In this document: one piece after another, positions 1 through 8,637 of the stretch
Numbering within the stretch: position 1 is the first letter of the stretch
How the letters are laid out: each line of letters opens with the position of its first letter
Assembly (NCBI GenBank): GCA_016748015.1
Contig: JAAOMT010000254.1
Span: forward strand, 250,001 to 264,745
DNA: 14,745 bases
Reading direction: 5' to 3'
DNA from: Geosiphon pyriformis
Taxonomy: Eukaryota; Glomeromycota; Glomeromycetes; Archaeosporales; Geosiphonaceae
Position numbers and translations under genes: made by a program
Notes under the pieces: generated by a model
What the model was told of the DNA's origin: nothing
Seen by the model: the letters and a program-made list of their open reading frames with translations, nothing else
Database searches by the model: none

Positions 1-474
1 ACAAAATATGAATAGACAGAAAGTTAACAAGAAGCTTTTGATATTCTGAGAAGAAAGCTCATTCAAGCTCCAGTACTGATCTATTCAGATCACAGCAAAC
101 CATTCATTATCACCACTAATGTATTCAGCCAAGCATTGGAAGCAGTACTATTTCAGAGAGAATCAGATAGCAGAGAACATCCAGTAGCATATGCCAGCAG
201 AGGTTTAACACCAGCCAAAAAGAACTATAGAACACTGGAACAAGAACACTTAGCAATATACTGGGCAGTCATGAAATGGAAAGAATATTTGAGCCAGAAG
301 TTTGAAGTATACACAGATCACAAAGAATTAACATCACTTCAAAAACAAGAATTTGGAGATGGAAGACAGTCAAAATAGAAAATGGCACTCGCACCATATA
401 ATTATACTATACATTATAAAAAGAGAAAAAACAATGGAAATGCTGACAGTTTGTCATGAATGAAACAAATCTAA
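1..474 (+). pseudogene. Element A pol fragment: RNase H domain (broken)
   Basis: Frame 1 reads as the end of RT and the RNase H of a Gypsy pol, with recognisable blocks such as QEAFDILRRKL, HPVAYASRGLTPAKKNYRTL and NGNADSLS. The RNase H would degrade the RNA strand of the RNA/DNA hybrid during reverse transcription. The first catalytic Asp, normally in a TDAS-like motif, is Asn (codon 118-120). The Glu in LEQEH and the Asp in YTDHKEL remain. Stops lie at 13-15 (TAG), 25-27 (TAA), 376-378 (TAG), 457-459 (TGA in the normally LSR motif) and 472-474. Apart from the stops there is no frameshift across this stretch. The TTG at 136 is not a real start: homology extends upstream of it. Confidence 0.85.
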
Positions 475-617
475 GAACATTTCAACCCAAAAATATAACA
501 AAACCAAAACAATACCAATGAAAAATATAACAAAAGATGAACATACAAAAATATCAACAACTGCTACATTATATAAACACTCAATAGTTCAAGGAGAATT
601 TATCTCAAACAGAATGA

Positions 618-1829
618 AAGAGTATCAAACAACAATCAAAATATTTTATCACTCACCAAAATATACTTTATCAAAAAAATAGAAGAGATCTAAAGCAACC
701 AACCAGAGTAATTACAGAGCCAGAAAAAGAGACAATATTATTCAACATGTACTCAAATCCAATAGCAGGACACTTTCACAAAGAAGCAACCATGGAAAGA
801 ACCAGAAAAAGATACTATTGGCTATTAATGTATCCAGACATCTTCCAATATGTTCAAAATTGTGATGTTTGTCAGCAAAGAGGAGGTATGAAACCCAGTG
901 AACCATTAAGATCAATCAAAGTGGGACAACCATTCAACTGTATTGGAATTAATCTAGTCAGATCATTAACAATCACCAGAGAAGGAAACAGGTACATAGC
1001 AGTAGCCATAAACTATCTTACTAAATGGCCAGAGGCGAAAGCAATTCAAAAAGCAGATGCAGAATCCATTGCCAAATTTGTTCATCAAGATTTAATTTGT
1101 CGACACGGATGTCCAAAGGAATTATTATCAGACCAAGGAACTCATTTTGTGAACAGAACATTAACAGAATTGAGCCAAAGATTCGGAATTAAGAGACCAC
1201 TATCATCACTATACCATCCACAAATCAACGGATTAGTCAAAAGATTCAACAGAACATTGTGTAAAGCAATAGCTAAGCTCAGTCGAGAAAACCAAAACGA
1301 TTGGAACATGTTGATACCAGCAGTACTATTTGCTTATCAAACAATGAAGCAAGACACTACACAAGCAACACCATTTGAATTAGTATATGGTAGAACAGCA
1401 ACATTACCAGTGGAGATAGAGGTCAACACATATCTAACTGAACCAATAACAGAAGAGAATTTCCAAGAAACATTGTTAAGAAGAACATATGACTTAATAG
1501 AAACATTGGAAAACAAATGAAAAAGAGCAGTTGATAACATACAAAAGTCACAAAAGAAACAGAAAGAAAGACATGATAATCAACTACCAGACAAACCAGT
1601 TGAATTCAAAATTGGAGACAAAGTACTCTTACATCGTACCAAAGTGGAAAAACAATGGAGTGGAAAATTTGACCCCAAATGGGATGAACCATTTCACATA
1701 GAAGAAATTCTAGGGAATAGAGCTTACAAATTAAGACTGGACAACAAAATTTTAACCAAAGCAGCACATAGAGATCAACTGAAACCATACCACAACACCA
1801 TACCACCATCCACCAGTAATATTCCATAA
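618..1829 (+). pseudogene. Element A integrase (zinc domain, catalytic core, GPY-like C-terminus), broken
   Basis: Frame 3 is open from about 618 and homology starts before the ATG at 747, so that ATG is internal. The integrase would insert the cDNA into chromosomal DNA. The HHCC zinc domain keeps the second His (GHF, 771-773) and both Cys (CDVC, 861-872), but the expected first His is Tyr (750-752). The DDE triad is damaged: the first Asp is Asn (951-953, INLV), the second is present (1131-1133, SDQGTHF), and the Glu is Lys (1239-1241, VKRFNRTL). TGA at 1518-1520, where CGA would fit, interrupts the frame. It continues without shift into a basic stretch and a GPY/F-like region (IGDKVLLHR, WDEPFHIEEILGNRAYKL), reaching TAA at 1827-1829. 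Confidence 0.9.
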
Positions 1830-2003
1830 TTAGGAGTACAGAGAATACTAGTCCAACCAGATCAAATTCCACGCGATCTGGAACCAATCATTATTATTAA
1901 CAATAACACATTAAATTGATCCATCAAAAGAATATATAAAAACATGGTAGATGCAACAGGAAATATCAGAAAAAGAAAATTACAAACAACATTCACTTAT
2001 TAG
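1830..2003 (+). pseudogene. Element A pol C-terminal read-through tail
   Basis: The integrase frame stays open past the TAA at 1827-1829 (CAA is a plausible ancestor), through TGA at 1917-1919, to TAG at 2001-2003. It encodes QPDQIPRDLEP, an Ile/Asn-rich patch and, after an ATG at 1944, VDATGNIRKRKLQ. No domain is recognised. It may be the true polyprotein C-terminus or the start of the next reading frame, which lies in a different register. The length of open frame in such AT-rich DNA makes a coding remnant likely but not certain. Confidence 0.45.
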
Positions 2004-2038
2004 CACAACAACTCTTTCAATTGATTTAACACCAGAAA

Positions 2039-2602
2039 ATGGAGATTACAATCAATCAACAAACCATTTGATATCAAGATACTAGAAAGACATTGCAATT
2101 CAGAACACAAAAGAAAACTGAAAATACTGTGGACAAAATTATTGCGAAAGTAAAATTAGCAATAAGAGAGTTGACAAAAGAGTCACTATATCAAGAGTTG
2201 ACTAAAGAATCTTGGAATTGGTGAATACAACAATTTCTATAAAACTATTATTACTTTTACTTGGGACAACACGTAAATATCCAGAATCTATATATGGATA
2301 AAACAAAGCGACTATTTGACAAAAGAATACTACAACAATTAGAATATTTTGTGGGAAAGAACAACTTATCCACACAGGCCTGAGCTATATACCAAATACA
2401 CACAGCATTTCAGGATAGACCAGAAATATTACTCAACAAAGCAATAGATATGGTTACCAATAATCAATTGGGAAAGATCACCAATGCTTAATTTGAAAAA
2501 TTACAAACCCAAATAACACAAGTAATTCTCAAAAATGAAATTCAGGAAATACTTCAAGAGGGGGAATTAAACAAGTTAGATTTCGACAGAGCTCAATATT
2601 AA
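2039..2602 (+). pseudogene. Decayed extra reading frame between pol and 3' polypurine tract, function unknown
   Basis: Frame 2 from the ATG at 2039 to the TAA at 2600-2602 reads as 187 amino-acid codons without a frameshift, broken by five stops: TGA 2069, TGA 2222, TAA 2240, TGA 2381 and TAA 2489. Each is one C:G to T:A transition from a Trp, Arg or Gln codon. The remaining peptide is soluble-looking, charged and probably helical, with segments such as KLAIRELTKESLYQEL, RLFDKRILQQLEYFVGKN and AFQDRPEILLNKAIDMV. It ends two bases into the polypurine tract. I do not recognise a family. No transmembrane segment or Cys-rich motif is visible, so an envelope gene is not supported despite the position. 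The start is uncertain: the pol frame also stays open near 1944-2150 apart from W/R-type stops. Confidence 0.5.
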
Positions 2603-2612
2603 AAGGAGGGAA
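2601..2612 (+). other. Polypurine tract of element A
   Basis: AAAAGGAGGGAA is an unbroken purine run directly before the inferred LTR start. In LTR elements such a tract is the RNase H-resistant primer for plus-strand DNA synthesis. It sits in the expected place, after the last reading frame and 3 bases before the LTR. Confidence 0.75.
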
Positions 2613-2686
2613 TAATATTACTCATAGAAATATAGAAAATATATTAGCATGATTATTAGCGAATCAGAAGTAAATATAGTAAATAT

Positions 2687-2742
2687 GGAATTCCAGGATT
2701 CCTCTCAAAGGAATTGCAGAATTCCAGGAATTCCAGAATTCC
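2687..2742 (+). repeat. Cluster of EcoRI-type palindromes in U3 of element A
   Basis: GAATTCC occurs at 2688-2694, 2719-2725, 2728-2734 and 2736-2742. Two copies are the full palindrome GGAATTCC. Related GGAATTG and GAATTGAGG pieces follow to about 2770. The cluster ends 40 bases upstream of the TATA box, so it could be a protein-binding array, although sequence slippage could also produce it. Confidence 0.6.
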
Positions 2743-2781
2743 TGTCATAAAGAATTGAGGAATTGAGGAATCTCAATTATG

Positions 2782-2789
2782 TATATATA
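2782..2789 (+). promoter_or_regulatory. TATA box of the element A LTR
   Basis: TATATATA follows the U3 palindrome cluster and precedes AATAAA by about 80 bases. This matches a Pol II LTR promoter, with transcription expected to start near 2815. Confidence 0.55.
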
Positions 2790-2867
2790 GCAGCAGGATT
2801 AGAAGCTGAAAAGACAGACCTCTTAGTTTAGATTTAATCTAAACAACACTCCAAATCAAAAGCATTT

Positions 2868-2873
2868 AATAAA
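2868..2873 (+). terminator. Polyadenylation signal AATAAA of the element A LTR
   Basis: AATAAA within TTTAATAAATAAC lies downstream of the LTR TATA box and would mark the R/U5 region. AT-rich DNA gives this hexamer often by chance, so the position is the main support. Confidence 0.45.
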
Positions 2874-2902
2874 TAACTATTTGTTATCTTAAACCCATTT
2901 CC

Positions 2903-2927
2903 ACTATCAACACTTCATATTGATAGT
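2903..2927. repeat. Short inverted repeat (8-bp stem)
   Basis: ACTATCAA (2903-2910) and TTGATAGT (2920-2927) are perfect reverse complements separated by 9 bases. It lies in the presumed U5 of element A. Its role is unknown and it may be chance. Confidence 0.4.
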
Positions 2928-3007
2928 AATTGATACTTAACCACACTGGAACAATAACTCTTGATCATGGCTATTGACAGAATACTAACTTGCAAATCGC
3001 CTTGGCT

Positions 3008-3052
3008 TATTTTTTTTCTTTCTTTATTTTATTTTATTTTATTTATTTTCTT
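3008..3052. repeat. T-rich low-complexity / (TTTTA)n microsatellite
   Basis: A run of T is followed by CTTTCTTTA and then several TTTTA units. The unit is imperfect at both ends. The tract lies in the spacer between the two LTR elements. Confidence 0.8.
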
Positions 3053-3126
3053 GCTTTGATTTTATTGTTGTTTACTAACTCTATTGAAGATTAATGCGTA
3101 GGGCACTGATGTCAGGATAAACATGA

Positions 3127-3342
3127 CTGGTAAAAGACCCAGAAATAAGGGTAGAACACTCGATTGAGGATAGCTTACCAGGAGGAATATCAGCCATCAA
3201 GCTAAGAAAAAAATTGATGAAACTGTGGTTTCGGAAAGCTACGGATAAAACTATTACCATTGAATCTCTGTCTATTATACAAAAAACTCAACCAAACCCT
3301 TCAGATACAAAACCTTCAAATACCAAACCTTTAGATCATTGA
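3127..3342 (+). pseudogene. Unassigned 71-codon open frame in the inter-element spacer
   Basis: Frame 1 is open from 3127 (after TGA at 3124) to TGA at 3340-3342 and lacks an ATG near its start. It encodes RVEHSIEDSLPGG, a basic LRKKLMKLWFRKA segment and a Pro-rich tail with an imperfect TKPSN-type repeat (DNA 3290-3338, about 15-bp unit). A perfect TACTAAC at 3073-3079, ahead of AG dinucleotides at 3088-3089 and 3100-3101, could be a branch point and acceptor of a decayed intron. A competing ATG frame at 3123 stops after 14 codons. The right end overlaps the part of element B's LTR that still aligns with the inverted copy. No family is recognised; chance openness is a real alternative. Confidence 0.25.
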
Positions 3343-3714
3343 CAACAAAAATAGCTTTAAGCACCAAGTTATGGGTTTGTATTTAATTCAACATCAGAAA
3401 TTGTCATCTGTAACAATGTAACTGAAGAGCACATCTGATACTTGATATTGAATTCTAAGAGCACTAATGTAAGGCATAGAATTATACTAAGTGTGATCAT
3501 TTGTTGACAGTATGGACTATCCCTCTACCTTCAGATTTCCCAGTTACCTTTGAAAAGTATAGCGACTGAGATATTTTATAAGACTGATCTCACACATTGA
3601 ATCCATACTTATTCAATTTGCTCTTTGAAGTTGAATTTCCTTTTGATTATTTCCATCACCCTACAATCCTGTTTCCCCTTGCTATTCATTAGCTTGTTAT
3701 TCCAACCCATAACA
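3334..3714 (+). repeat. 5' LTR of element B (left end unresolved)
   Basis: Reverse-complementing 8139-8660 gives clear similarity here: GATCATTGAC, ATAGCT, GACTATYCCTCTACCTTCAG, the stretch after AGCGACTG, and the terminal CCAACCCATAACA. The right end, CA at 3714, is firm. The left part is shorter than in the inverted copy: only one GATCATTGAC unit is visible where that copy has about 11, and some 150 bases in the middle are absent. A TG terminus was not found, so the LTR may start anywhere from about 3225 to 3334. Confidence 0.75.
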
Positions 3715-3720
3715 TAAAAG

Positions 3721-3738
3721 TGGTGCTCCCTGTGAGGT
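3721..3738 (+). other. Candidate primer binding site of element B
   Basis: TGGTGCTCCCTGTGAGGT begins with TGG, the complement of the tRNA CCA end, and lies 6 bases after the LTR and 29 bases before the gag ATG. This is where the minus-strand primer tRNA binds in LTR elements. I cannot say which tRNA it would match. Confidence 0.5.
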
Positions 3739-3766
3739 TGTCAAAATCCACTTTGTTTCTTATTGT

Positions 3767-5239
3767 ATGGATGATTATTCATATCTGCCACAACAATCAA
3801 AAAAACACTTTAAAGCACACAACAAAAACGATCTAAACTTTATTGAACTCAATTTTTTGCCCTTCTGCTTGATTTGCTTCTCCATTGAAAAACAATCCAG
3901 CAGACAATTCCAAAACTTTTGGAACTGGTTCCTGAATGAGCATTCAGCTGAAACCTATACAGCTTATACAACCTATTACTTTGACCAAGCTTATTTTGAA
4001 GATGACTTTGAAGAAAAAAACAACAATATCAATCAGCTCTTATATTCTGCCACCTTTAAACAACAGCCTCTTGATTTTGAATATCTGAATCATCAAATCC
4101 ACATTTGGATTGTTGCCCATCAATCAACAGAAACTTCTCTTGAAACAGAAGAAAAAAGCTATTAAACCGCCCCTGTTTTTGATCTCTTTTCAAGTGAATC
4201 AGAACACTCCACACAAACAGTTACACCTGAACCAATGGCTCAAGACCCTCTGCAACAAAACATTCTAATTGCTCTTCAAGGTATACAGACTGCTTTAGAG
4301 CAAAGAAACAACACTCCATTATTGTTATTCAGAGGTAATGCCCAAGATCCAATTGAATAGCTAGATGATTTTGAGAGAGCTGTCACAGCAAACCAATATA
4401 ATAATGAATACAAGTTCCAAATTGTTGGTGGCTACCTACAAGGCTTTTTTGCTACTTGGTTTTCACAAAAAACCAATGCCAATGCTCAGCAAAGAATCAT
4501 TAGATGGGCATCAGCAAATGCTGGAAAAGACAACATCTTTTTCACTACCTGGTTTGAAATAAAATTTAGAACTCCCATCTTAATCTCAAAATGGCATATG
4601 GAATTAGAAAAAAGAAGTCAAGGCCCTGGTGAGGTTGTGACAAAATATGCCAAAGCAATAAGAAAACTCATTAAATGGGTAGACTCTGAAAGAAATTGGA
4701 CAGAAGAGCAGAAAACATATTCCTTTACAAAAGAACTAAAAACTGATCTATTATATGCTCTTTGGCCCCTCTTGGTCTTAAAAGATAATCTCACAATAGA
4801 TATGGCCATTGAACTTGCTCAGAGAATAGAAGACAATCAAAAGATGCACCTAAGATCCACACTTCCAGTTTTTGCTCCTGCTCTTGTTATGACTCCTGCT
4901 CCTCAAATAGCTGCTACCTCTTTTGCTGCCCAAACTCAAGACCCCAATGAACAGTTGATAGATAGACTTACAGCAAATTTTGCTAGGCTATATGAACCAT
5001 TAGCTCAAGCAGTCAGAGACAACCAGCAACCACAAAGACCCAGATTTGAACCCAATTTTAATCAGCCCCAGCAAACCAATTATCAAAGACAACAAAATCA
5101 TGGCCCACCTGTGTGCTATCACTGTAGACTAACTGGACACTTCTCAAGAGACTGCAACAATCTTCTATTGTCTCCTCCAGTTCCTAGAAACAATAACAAT
5201 CAAAATAACAGACCCAACAATAATAATGTTTCCAATTAA
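3767..5239 (+). pseudogene. Element B gag with retrotransposon-gag domain and CCHC zinc knuckle
   Basis: Gag would form the virus-like particle and bind the element RNA. The ATG at 3767 is the first after the primer site and frame 2 runs through to 5239 without a frameshift. Stops lie at 4163-4165 (TAA) and 4358-4360 (TAG, expected Trp before LDDFERA). The middle (about 4340-4840) has the gag-type pattern FRGN...DDFERAV...W, GEVVTKYAKAIRKL and a C-terminal ELAQRIED. A Pro/Gln-rich stretch leads to CYHCRLTGHFSRDC (5114-5155), a perfect CX2CX4HX4C knuckle, then an Asn-rich tail. The first 130 residues are Asn/Phe/Tyr-rich and match nothing I know. The frame continues past the TAA at 5237 toward protease, so gag and pol were probably one polyprotein. 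Confidence 0.85.
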
Positions 5240-5402
5240 AGACCTAATCATGCCAACATCAATTTCTTTGGAGAGGATCCCTTAGTTGAAGCCACTGTTT
5301 ATCATCCTTTAAACTAGTAAGCACACCTCCAAAGGGTGAGAGTGCAAGCCAACCAAAAGAAACCTTTTTTATGCTTTTAACCTAACTGATAATAATCATA
5401 AT
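5240..5402 (+). pseudogene. Element B gag-pol junction, frameshifted
   Basis: Frame 2 continues after gag (ANINFFGEDPLVEA), meets adjacent TAG/TAA at 5315-5320, then reads QRVRVQANQKKPF up to the T run at 5365-5370. The register changes there to frame 3 (YAFNLTDNNHN), which runs into protease. A length change in the T run is the simplest reading. A programmed frameshift is less likely because other stops and shifts occur in the same element. Confidence 0.6.
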
Positions 5403-6407
5403 ATGAATAAACTAGCAATCAACACCTCTGAATCAACCAGAAAGAAAAAGAAAGCCAAGGTTGATTTTGTCTTGGACCCAAACAATGCATCCAAATTATC
5501 TGCTAATAATAATGAGTTACCAAAGTCTAAGGTTTTTAAAAATCCTCCAAAGTTGGAACCCTCAAAAATTGTACAAAAATCTGGATCCTATTCTGTTGTT
5601 AAAGATCTCATGGAAACCCCAGCACACATTACATTTGGCCAACTGATGACCCATCTACAGTTCAGAAAAGACCTTTGCAAATCATTGATACTAAAGAAGA
5701 AGACACCAAAGACAAACAAATGCCCTCACCAGGCTAAACTCACTGACAACAGCAATGTTACCTTTCTCATTTGCAAAGTCCAAGTGGCTGGTTATTTCAT
5801 TAATTTGATCCTGAACAGTAGATTATCTGTTAACGTCATTGTCAAACACTTTTTAGAAGCAATTGGCAGAAAGATTGATGAACCATCCACAAGACCAATA
5901 ACCAATGTACAAGGTGACAAGAAAAAAGGCCTGGATATAGCCAAAGCTATTCCTGTCTAAATTAATGGCATTAGCATTGAAACTGATATGAAAGTATCTG
6001 AAGCAAAAGATTACACCATAATAGTTGGCAATGAATGGCTTAAGAAAGCAAAAGTCTTGCTTAATTATGAACTTTGTAAACTGATCATCAGATGTGGTGA
6101 AAAACCCATTGTGGTTAAATGTCGCCATTGGACAACTCCTCCAGTATCCAAACAAAGCCAAGAAGAAGAGCAATCAGACAAATCAGATAATGATAAAAGT
6201 AATAAAGATAAAGATCAAGAAGAACCAGAAGAAACTGCTGAACTCACTTATACCATTTTCACCAGCAACAGCAAGCCACTAGACAATGTTAAAGCTGACA
6301 AAGAAGGAATCATGGTAAATGGCAAGCTGATCTGCTGGCCCTACTATGATATCCTCAGAAGAATCTTTGACAGAAAACCTAGTAAGAAAGCCAAATACAG
6401 TTATTGA
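5340..6407 (+). pseudogene. Element B aspartic protease region
   Basis: Frame 3 is open from 5340 to TAA 5958-5960 and again to TGA 6405-6407. The ATG at 5403 is internal. A Lys-rich lead precedes a retropepsin-like fold: CKVQVAGYFINLIL, then the site where DSG-type catalytic residues belong, then SVNVIVKHFLEAIG and later TIIVGNEWLKKAKVLL. The catalytic motif reads N-S-R (5814-5822): Asp to Asn and Gly to Arg, both explained by G-to-A. The protease would have cut the polyprotein into gag, RT and integrase; it is now dead. An acidic Asp/Lys/Glu-rich spacer (6160-6235) follows. Confidence 0.8.
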
Positions 6408-6698
6408 TGGCATGACCCTTGTGCACGGTGCTGGTGCAATAAACCTTTGTATTCACCAAGTGATAAATGCAAATCTTGCCTGATCTATTACAAAAATTAG
6501 GAACCAATTAGTTTGATATCTTGAGAAGAACTTAAAAAAATACAAAAGTCCTTTGAAAATGAACCACCTGAAATTTAATTACTAGTTATAGAACAAAAAA
6601 AACCTTCACCTGAAGAAAGAAAAGTGAACATTGAAAATCTGTTGGCTGGAAATAGCCCAGTTATCTCAAATAACGATTACACTTCTGGATGAACCCAT
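6408..6698 (+). pseudogene. Element B protease-RT linker with Cys-rich zinc-ribbon-like motif
   Basis: Still in frame 3, this linker has CARCWC followed after ten residues by CKSC (6420-6479), a CX2CX1CX10CX2C pattern that could bind zinc. Stops lie at 6498 (TAG), 6522 (TGA), 6576 (TAA) and 6690 (TGA), each compatible with a Trp, Arg or Gln codon. The part after the Cys motif is Glu/Lys/Pro-rich and leads directly into RT. The Cys motif is not part of the core Ty3/Gypsy domain set that I know. Confidence 0.65.
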
Positions 6699-7535
6699 AT
6701 GATACAATACACTATCACCACCAAAGAAACTTACCCCATCTATTTGAAGCCTTATCAATCCAATCAACACAATGATGAGTTTATCAAGAAAGAGATAAAC
6801 CAGATGAAAGATCTTGGATTCATACAAGAAACCAAGAGTAAATGGGCTTTTTCAGTTGTAGTGGTATCTAAGAAAGGTGAAACTCTACACTTTTGTGTTG
6901 ACTACCAACAATTAAATACCATTATTATAAGAAACATGTACCTACTCCCCAAAATTAATGTAATGCTAGATAAATTCAATGATGCTGCTTTCTTCTCAAC
7001 TATTGACTTAACTGCTGGATTCTGGCAAGTAGAGATGGATCCAGAAAGCAGAAAAAAAACTATCTTTATTACCAAGTATGGCACCTATAAATTCACAGTC
7101 ATGCTTTTTGGTCTCATCAATGCTCCTCTTACCTTTCAATACTTAATGGATAAAGTGTTTGAATCAGTAAAAGAAAACTTTGTTCTGGTTTACTTGGATG
7201 ACATAATGGTATATTCAAAAATCTGGGATGAATACCTTGAACATTTACAAAAGATTTTTAACCTGTTCAGAAATGCTGGCCTTAAGATTAACCCAATCAA
7301 ATCTTTCTTTGGATGCCAATTCACCCAGTTCTTTGGTTATCTTATTACAAAAGATGGAATCTTCCCTAACCCAGCTAAAGTTGAAAAAGTTCAGAACATT
7401 AGACAGCCAATGAATGTTTCTAAACTACACTCTTTTCTTGGTTTGGCCTCTTACTATCGCAAATTTATCAAAGATTTCTCCAAAATTGTCTTTCCTCTCA
7501 ACCAGCTATTCAGGAAAAATGTCAATTATCACTGA
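6699..7535 (+). pseudogene. Element B reverse transcriptase
   Basis: This is the longest clean stretch of element B, copying RNA to cDNA. RT motifs appear in order: IKKEINQMKDLGFIQ, HFCVDYQQLN (usually R-F-CVDYR), the motif A Asp in TIDLTAGFWQV (7005-7007), FGLINAPLTFQ (usually TNAP), YLDD (7191-7202) and the thumb FLGLASYYRKFIKDFS. All three catalytic Asp remain. The ATG at 6699 is internal: TGA at 6690-6692 merely cuts the frame. TGA at 7533-7535 falls where Trp begins the RNase H connection (a W-T-x-x-x-Q-x-A-F-type motif). Confidence 0.92.
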
Positions 7536-7999
7536 AGCACTCATCAACAAAAAGCTTTTGAATTTCTGAAGAAAAAACTTGTTATTGAACCAATTCTCAA
7601 ACAACCTAATCTGGATCAACTTTTTATTTTTCACACTGATACATCTGGCTATGGACTTGGTGCTGTTCTTTTACAGAAAAATGAAAATGCCAGAGAACAT
7701 ACAATAGCATATGCCAGTAGATCCCTTACACCAGCAAAAAAATCTATTCAGTTACTGAACAAGAATGTCTAGTAGTAGTTTGGGCTACTAGCTACTGAGA
7801 TCAATATTTTCTTGGTGCAAAATTTTTAGTGATAACAGATCATCAAGCCTTGGTTTGGCTGTGCAAGAAAAAGAAGCTGGAACACAAACAAATAACTCAC
7901 TGGATACTTCACTTGGATGAATTTGACTATGATATTCAACACCACAAAAGAGCAAATCATCAAAATACTGATGCTCTATCTAGACTTACCATTCAGTAA
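7536..7999 (+). pseudogene. Element B RNase H, frameshifted
   Basis: The RT frame continues after the TGA through HQQKAFEFLKKKL and HTDTSGYGLGAVLL. It then shifts at a run of seven A (7736-7742) into frame 2, reading YSVTEQECLVVVWA, FLVITDHQAL and NTDALSRL. The catalytic acids are kept: Asp 7638-7640, Glu 7763-7765 and Asp 7838-7840. TGA at 7796-7798 fits a former Trp. TAA at 7997-7999 follows the conserved ALSRL end of the domain. Confidence 0.88.
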
Positions 8000-8138
8000 C
8001 AGTATAACCTCTTAAACCAAACCAACTTAATTATTAGTAACTTCTTCATAAACAAACATGATAATGGACTTAAACAACTACTCTGCCTTAATGGAATTTT
8101 TGGGTAAAGGACAATATCCACTAGAATACACTTGACAG
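8000..8138 (+). pseudogene. Element B RNase H-integrase linker remnant
   Basis: Shortly before the inverted LTR, a readable piece SALMEFLGKGQYPLEYT followed by TGA (about 8080-8135) resembles the linker that leads to the integrase zinc domain in Gypsy elements. It is cut at 8138 by the LTR. Integrase is not found beyond the LTR, so the rest of pol is deleted or lies elsewhere. Confidence 0.5.
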
Positions 8139-8637
8139 TGTTACGGGTTGGAGTAACAAGCTAATGGATAGCAAGGGAGAACAGTATTGTATGGTAATGG
8201 AAATAAACAAAGAAGGAATTACAATAAGGGAGCGAATTGAATAAGTAGGAATTCAATGTGTGTGATCAGTCTCATAAAAATCACAGTCGCTAATCTTTTC
8301 TTAAATCTGAAGGTAGAGGAATAGTCCGTAATTGTCAACAAGATAACACCGCTGCTATTATTCTATGCCTCAACTCGGTGATTCTTAGAATCAATAACAG
8401 GTATCGTTGTACTTTTCAATCATTTCTTTATTCAATGAATTACAAGAGCAAGCCAATTGCTTCTCAGACTAATTCTAACAAATACAAATCAAGAAGGGGA
8501 AAAGATAAGGTATGTGAATGCCAACAAGTAGATACTTGAAGGTAAGGAAAGGGGAATAAGCAATTATGAGAAGAAGTAATTGATATTGTTTATTTCGTTA
8601 CTTTGATCATGTCTTTCTACAGCTAAGGGAATCATCG

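Larger units (their letters stand above)
1..2952 (+). mobile_element. Ty3/Gypsy LTR retrotransposon A, 3' half, decayed
   Basis: The domain order RNase H, integrase HHCC/core, GPY-like C-terminus, polypurine tract and LTR is that of a Ty3/Gypsy (Metaviridae) element. Gag, protease, RT and the 5' LTR lie left of the window. Coding frame 1 runs from base 1 to about 470 and frame 3 from about 618 to 2003, with stops in both. The linker at 473-617 is too degraded to read confidently. The sense strand is strongly A-rich. The right edge is approximate because the LTR end is not clear. Element A is a different family from element B: the LTRs do not resemble each other and the RNase H sequences are only distantly similar. 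Confidence 0.85.
2616..2952 (+). repeat. 3' LTR of element A (right end approximate)
   Basis: The LTR probably begins TATTACTCAT at 2616, a TG-to-TA change of an ancestral TGTTACT. It holds an AT-rich U3, a cluster of GGAATTCC-like palindromes, a TATA box (2782-2789) and AATAAA (2868-2873) about 80 bases further on. This is the U3-R-U5 order of a Ty3/Gypsy LTR. No clean CA terminus is visible: the end at ...CTGGAACA (about 2952) is a guess based on the TGTTAC start. A second copy for alignment lies outside the window. Confidence 0.55.
3334..8138 (+). mobile_element. Ty3/Gypsy LTR retrotransposon B, truncated before integrase
   Basis: The order is LTR, primer-binding-site candidate, gag with CCHC knuckle, protease, Cys-rich linker, RT and RNase H. 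The frame then dies in the linker that normally leads to integrase, where the sequence abuts an LTR in the opposite orientation at 8139. Integrase, polypurine tract and a direct 3' LTR are missing. Coding frames: gag in frame 2, protease/RT in frame 3, end of RNase H in frame 2 again. Two of the frame changes fall in homopolymer runs (T at 5365-5370, A at 7736-7742). It cannot be autonomous. Confidence 0.85.

Noticed and set aside
1337-1887. - strand frames across the integrase of element A
   Set aside because: They overlap the integrase and GPY-like regions read on the + strand and are Val/Leu-rich shadows.
2039-2602. Envelope gene in element A
   Set aside because: The position fits, but no signal peptide, transmembrane segment or Cys-rich ectodomain is visible, so only an unknown extra frame is claimed.
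2882-2900. Start of element B's 5' LTR at TGTTATCTTAAACCCAT
   Set aside because: It resembles the start of the inverted LTR (TGTTATGGTTGAAACCCAT), but the sequence after it does not follow that LTR and it lies within the presumed U5 of element A, so the match may be chance.
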